Source: Gammaproteobacteria bacterium
GTDB lineage: Bacteria > Pseudomonadota > Gammaproteobacteria > Xanthomonadales > Xanthomonadaceae
Assembly: GCA_030431185.1 (NCBI GenBank)
Contig: JAUIJO010000114.1
Span: 1 to 9,798, forward strand
Reading direction: 5' to 3'
DNA: 9,798 nt
Under the pieces are notes generated by a model that ran no database searches, was not told where the DNA came from, and worked only from the letters and a program-made list of their open reading frames with translations. The translations under genes and the position numbers were made by a program. Below are positions 8,332 to 9,798 of the stretch, piece by piece (within the stretch, counting starts at the first letter, position 1; every line of letters starts with the position of its first letter).

Positions 8332-9426
8332 ATGTTTTCCTCGAGTTTCCGCAGGCACGAACCGGGACACGGGCTGTCGCCGGACGAGCACGCGCGTTTC
8401 CAGAAGTTCGCCTTCAAGAAGATGCGGCGCGCGATGGGCCTGCTGATGTTCGGCCTGCCGATGCTGTTCGCGGTCGGGTGGGCGCGCGACCTCGTGGTGC
8501 TGGGCGACGCCGCCCATTGGACCCTGCTGGTACGCCTGGTGATGATCATCGGCCTGCTCATCCTGGCCAGCCTGACCTGGCTGTCGGGTTTCAGTCGTGG
8601 CGCCGAGGTGTTCGGCGGGCTCTACGCCCTGCTCTTCAGCGTGGCCATCGCGGTGACCTCGTCGATCGAGCCCGCGCGACTCAGCCTGACGCACGTGCCG
8701 ATCATGTTGATGGCGATCATCCTGCTGCCGTTCGCGATCACCCGCCGGTCGGCGATCCTGACCTGCGCGGGCCTGGTCCTGCCGATGTACGGCCTGCTCT
8801 GGTACCTGCACGCCCCGGCTGCACTTTGGATGGCCTACACCCTGTTCTTCGTCGCCGCCTGCGTGATCGGATCGACCCAGCGCAATGCGCATCTGGCGGC
8901 CTCCCGGGAAATCTTCCGCTACCGCGGGCGGCTGCTGCAACGCCTGCACCGCGATGCACGGGGCCATGCCACCCCCGGCACCGGCGAGCGCGATGGCTGG
9001 GAAACGCGGGCCCACTACCTGCACCGGCACCAGCGCGACGCACGGCAGTTGCTCTCGGTGGCAAGGCTGGACCTCGAGCCACTGGATCCGGGGCAGGAGC
9101 CGCTCGACGTGGCCGCCGCCGATGCGCTGGTGCGCCGCATCTCCGAGGTCATGCGCGGCTGCCTGCGCCACGGCGACATGCTGGCGCGCGTCGACGGCCG
9201 GAGCTTCGTGCTTTTCCTGCCCGGGAGCGATGCCGACACCGCCGCGCGGGTGGTGGAACGCATTCGCCGGGCGGTCGGGGAGATGTCGCACGCCAGCCCG
9301 CCGTCGATCAGTGCGGGCATCACCCAGACCCGCGATCGCGAACCGCTCAAGGAAGCCACCGGGCGCGCCGAAGCCGCCTTGCACGAAGCGCGTGTCCGCG
9401 GCCGAGATCGCGTCGTGCTGGCCTGA
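8332..9426 (+). CDS. Six-TM membrane protein with degenerate GGDEF domain (likely inactive cyclase or c-di-GMP receptor)
   Basis: A 364-residue protein. The ATG at 8332 has AGGGGG (8318-8323) eight bases upstream, preferred over an open extension to 8218. After a basic N-terminal stretch there are about six hydrophobic segments (roughly residues 35-55, 66-85, 93-110, 121-138, 144-162, 167-183), a sensory-type membrane module I do not recognise. A linker rich in Arg and His leads to a GGDEF-fold domain (about 230-364). The fold features remain: D247 in ARLDLEP, the LPGSDADTAARVVERIR helix, SISAGIT, and AEAALHEARVRGRDRV. However, the GG(D/E)EF site reads DGRSF (288-292) and the ND..GH segment is absent, so cyclase activity is unlikely. 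The inhibitory-site motif RxxD is kept as R279-HGD282. Known degenerate GGDEF proteins such as PelD bind c-di-GMP this way; applying that here is inference. Confidence 0.82.
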   Translation: MFSSSFRRHEPGHGLSPDEHARFQKFAFKKMRRAMGLLMFGLPMLFAVGWARDLVVLGDAAHWTLLVRLVMIIGLLILASLTWLSGFSRGAEVFGGLYALLFSVAIAVTSSIEPARLSLTHVPIMLMAIILLPFAITRRSAILTCAGLVLPMYGLLWYLHAPAALWMAYTLFFVAACVIGSTQRNAHLAASREIFRYRGRLLQRLHRDARGHATPGTGERDGWETRAHYLHRHQRDARQLLSVARLDLEPLDPGQEPLDVAAADALVRRISEVMRGCLRHGDMLARVDGRSFVLFLPGSDADTAARVVERIRRAVGEMSHASPPSISAGITQTRDREPLKEATGRAEAALHEARVRGRDRVVLA

Positions 9427-9486
9427 ATTCACAATCCCGCCTGACCCGCTCGTGCCGCAATGCACCATCCGGGGCCGTTCGGAGCG

Positions 9487-9492
9487 TAAAAT
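9487..9492 (+). promoter_or_regulatory. Possible -10 element for deaD
   Basis: TAAAAT (9487-9492) matches five of six bases of the sigma-70 -10 consensus and is an AT-rich island in the 105-bp gap between the GGDEF-like gene and deaD. Transcription would start near 9498-9500, about 32 bases before the ATG. No clear -35 hexamer is visible at the usual spacing. Confidence 0.4.
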
Positions 9493-9499
9493 AGGCGAT

Positions 9500-9526
9500 T
9501 GGCCCTCGCGGGCAGTACGAGGGTCA
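9500..9526 (+). promoter_or_regulatory. 5'-leader hairpin covering the deaD Shine-Dalgarno
   Basis: TGGCCCTCG (9500-9508) pairs with CGAGGGTCA (9518-9526): nine base pairs including one G-U, around a nine-base loop. The 3' arm contains GAGGG (9519-9523), the deaD ribosome binding site eight bases before the ATG, so folding would hide it. The hairpin would begin almost at the inferred transcription start. Regulation by temperature or by the helicase itself is an inference. Confidence 0.5.
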
Positions 9527-9531
9527 TTCCC

Positions 9532-9798
9532 ATGAGCGACGACACCGCTGGCGACAGCACCCCCAACATGAAATTCAGCGACCTGGCCCTGCCCGAGCCG
9601 CTGCTGAAGGCATTGCGCGACGTGGGCTACGAGTCCCCCTCGCCCATCCAGGCGGCCACCATCCCGCCCCTGCTCGAGGGCCGCGACATGCTCGGCCAGG
9701 CGCAGACGGGCACCGGCAAGACCGCGGCCTTCGCGCTGCCGATCCTGGCGCGCATCGACCCTGCCCAGAAGAAGCCCCAGGCCCTGGTCCTCGCCCCG
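9532..9798 (+). CDS. deaD: DEAD-box ATP-dependent RNA helicase (N-terminal fragment)
   Basis: The first 89 residues of a DEAD-box helicase that continues past the right edge. The Q motif region is visible (F15 upstream, GYESPSPIQ ending at Q40), as is motif I, AQTGTGKT (57-64), followed by AAFALPIL and ALVLAP at the window's end, the start of motif Ia. The sequence most resembles DeaD/CsdA, which unwinds RNA in ribosome assembly and mRNA decay, notably in the cold. RhlE- or RhlB-type paralogues cannot be fully excluded without the C-terminal RNA-binding domain. The ATG has GAGGG (9519-9523) eight bases upstream, inside a hairpin. The gene is 105 bp downstream of the GGDEF-like gene and probably has its own promoter. 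Confidence 0.88.
   Translation, partial: MSDDTAGDSTPNMKFSDLALPEPLLKALRDVGYESPSPIQAATIPPLLEGRDMLGQAQTGTGKTAAFALPILARIDPAQKKPQALVLAP

Overview
The window is ordinary high-GC bacterial chromosome. The family set (POT oligopeptide transporter, secreted M14 peptidase, YbaY-type lipoprotein, ThpR, Uup, SelO, GGDEF-like membrane protein, DeaD) and the protein sequences look like Lysobacteraceae/Xanthomonadaceae (Luteimonas/Lysobacter-like). That placement comes from recalled family resemblance, not a search. I see no tRNA, rRNA, CRISPR array, IS element, prophage gene or other sign of recent transfer.

Layout. (1) Positions 1-125 (-) hold the N-terminus of a POT/PTR proton-coupled peptide transporter. 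It is divergent from 378-2180 (+), a periplasmic M14 zinc carboxypeptidase, across a 252-bp region with two GGCCGGCC palindromes; together they suggest peptide scavenging. (2) 2237-3316 (+) encodes an outer-membrane lipoprotein that appears to join a YbaY/YscW-like, an MliC-like and a COG3650-like domain. (3) It converges on a four-gene minus-strand run read from right to left: selO (8214-6646), a small two-repeat lipoprotein (6584-5940), uup (5893-4010) and thpR (3932-3348). The gaps are 61, 46 and 77 bp, so co-transcription is possible, although hairpins lie in two of the gaps. (4) Divergent from selO is 8332-9426 (+), a six-TM protein with a degenerate GGDEF domain (DGRSF) that keeps an RxxD inhibitory-site motif. 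(5) The window ends inside a DEAD-box RNA helicase (deaD, 9532 onward, +). Its Shine-Dalgarno sequence lies in a predicted hairpin at the inferred 5' end of the mRNA.

No clear new system such as a defence island, biosynthetic cluster or toxin-antitoxin is present. The best leads are the degenerate GGDEF protein as a possible c-di-GMP receptor, the hairpin masking the deaD ribosome binding site, and the triple-domain lipoprotein. Several long open frames antisense to the M14 peptidase, uup and selO are high-GC shadows and are not annotated.
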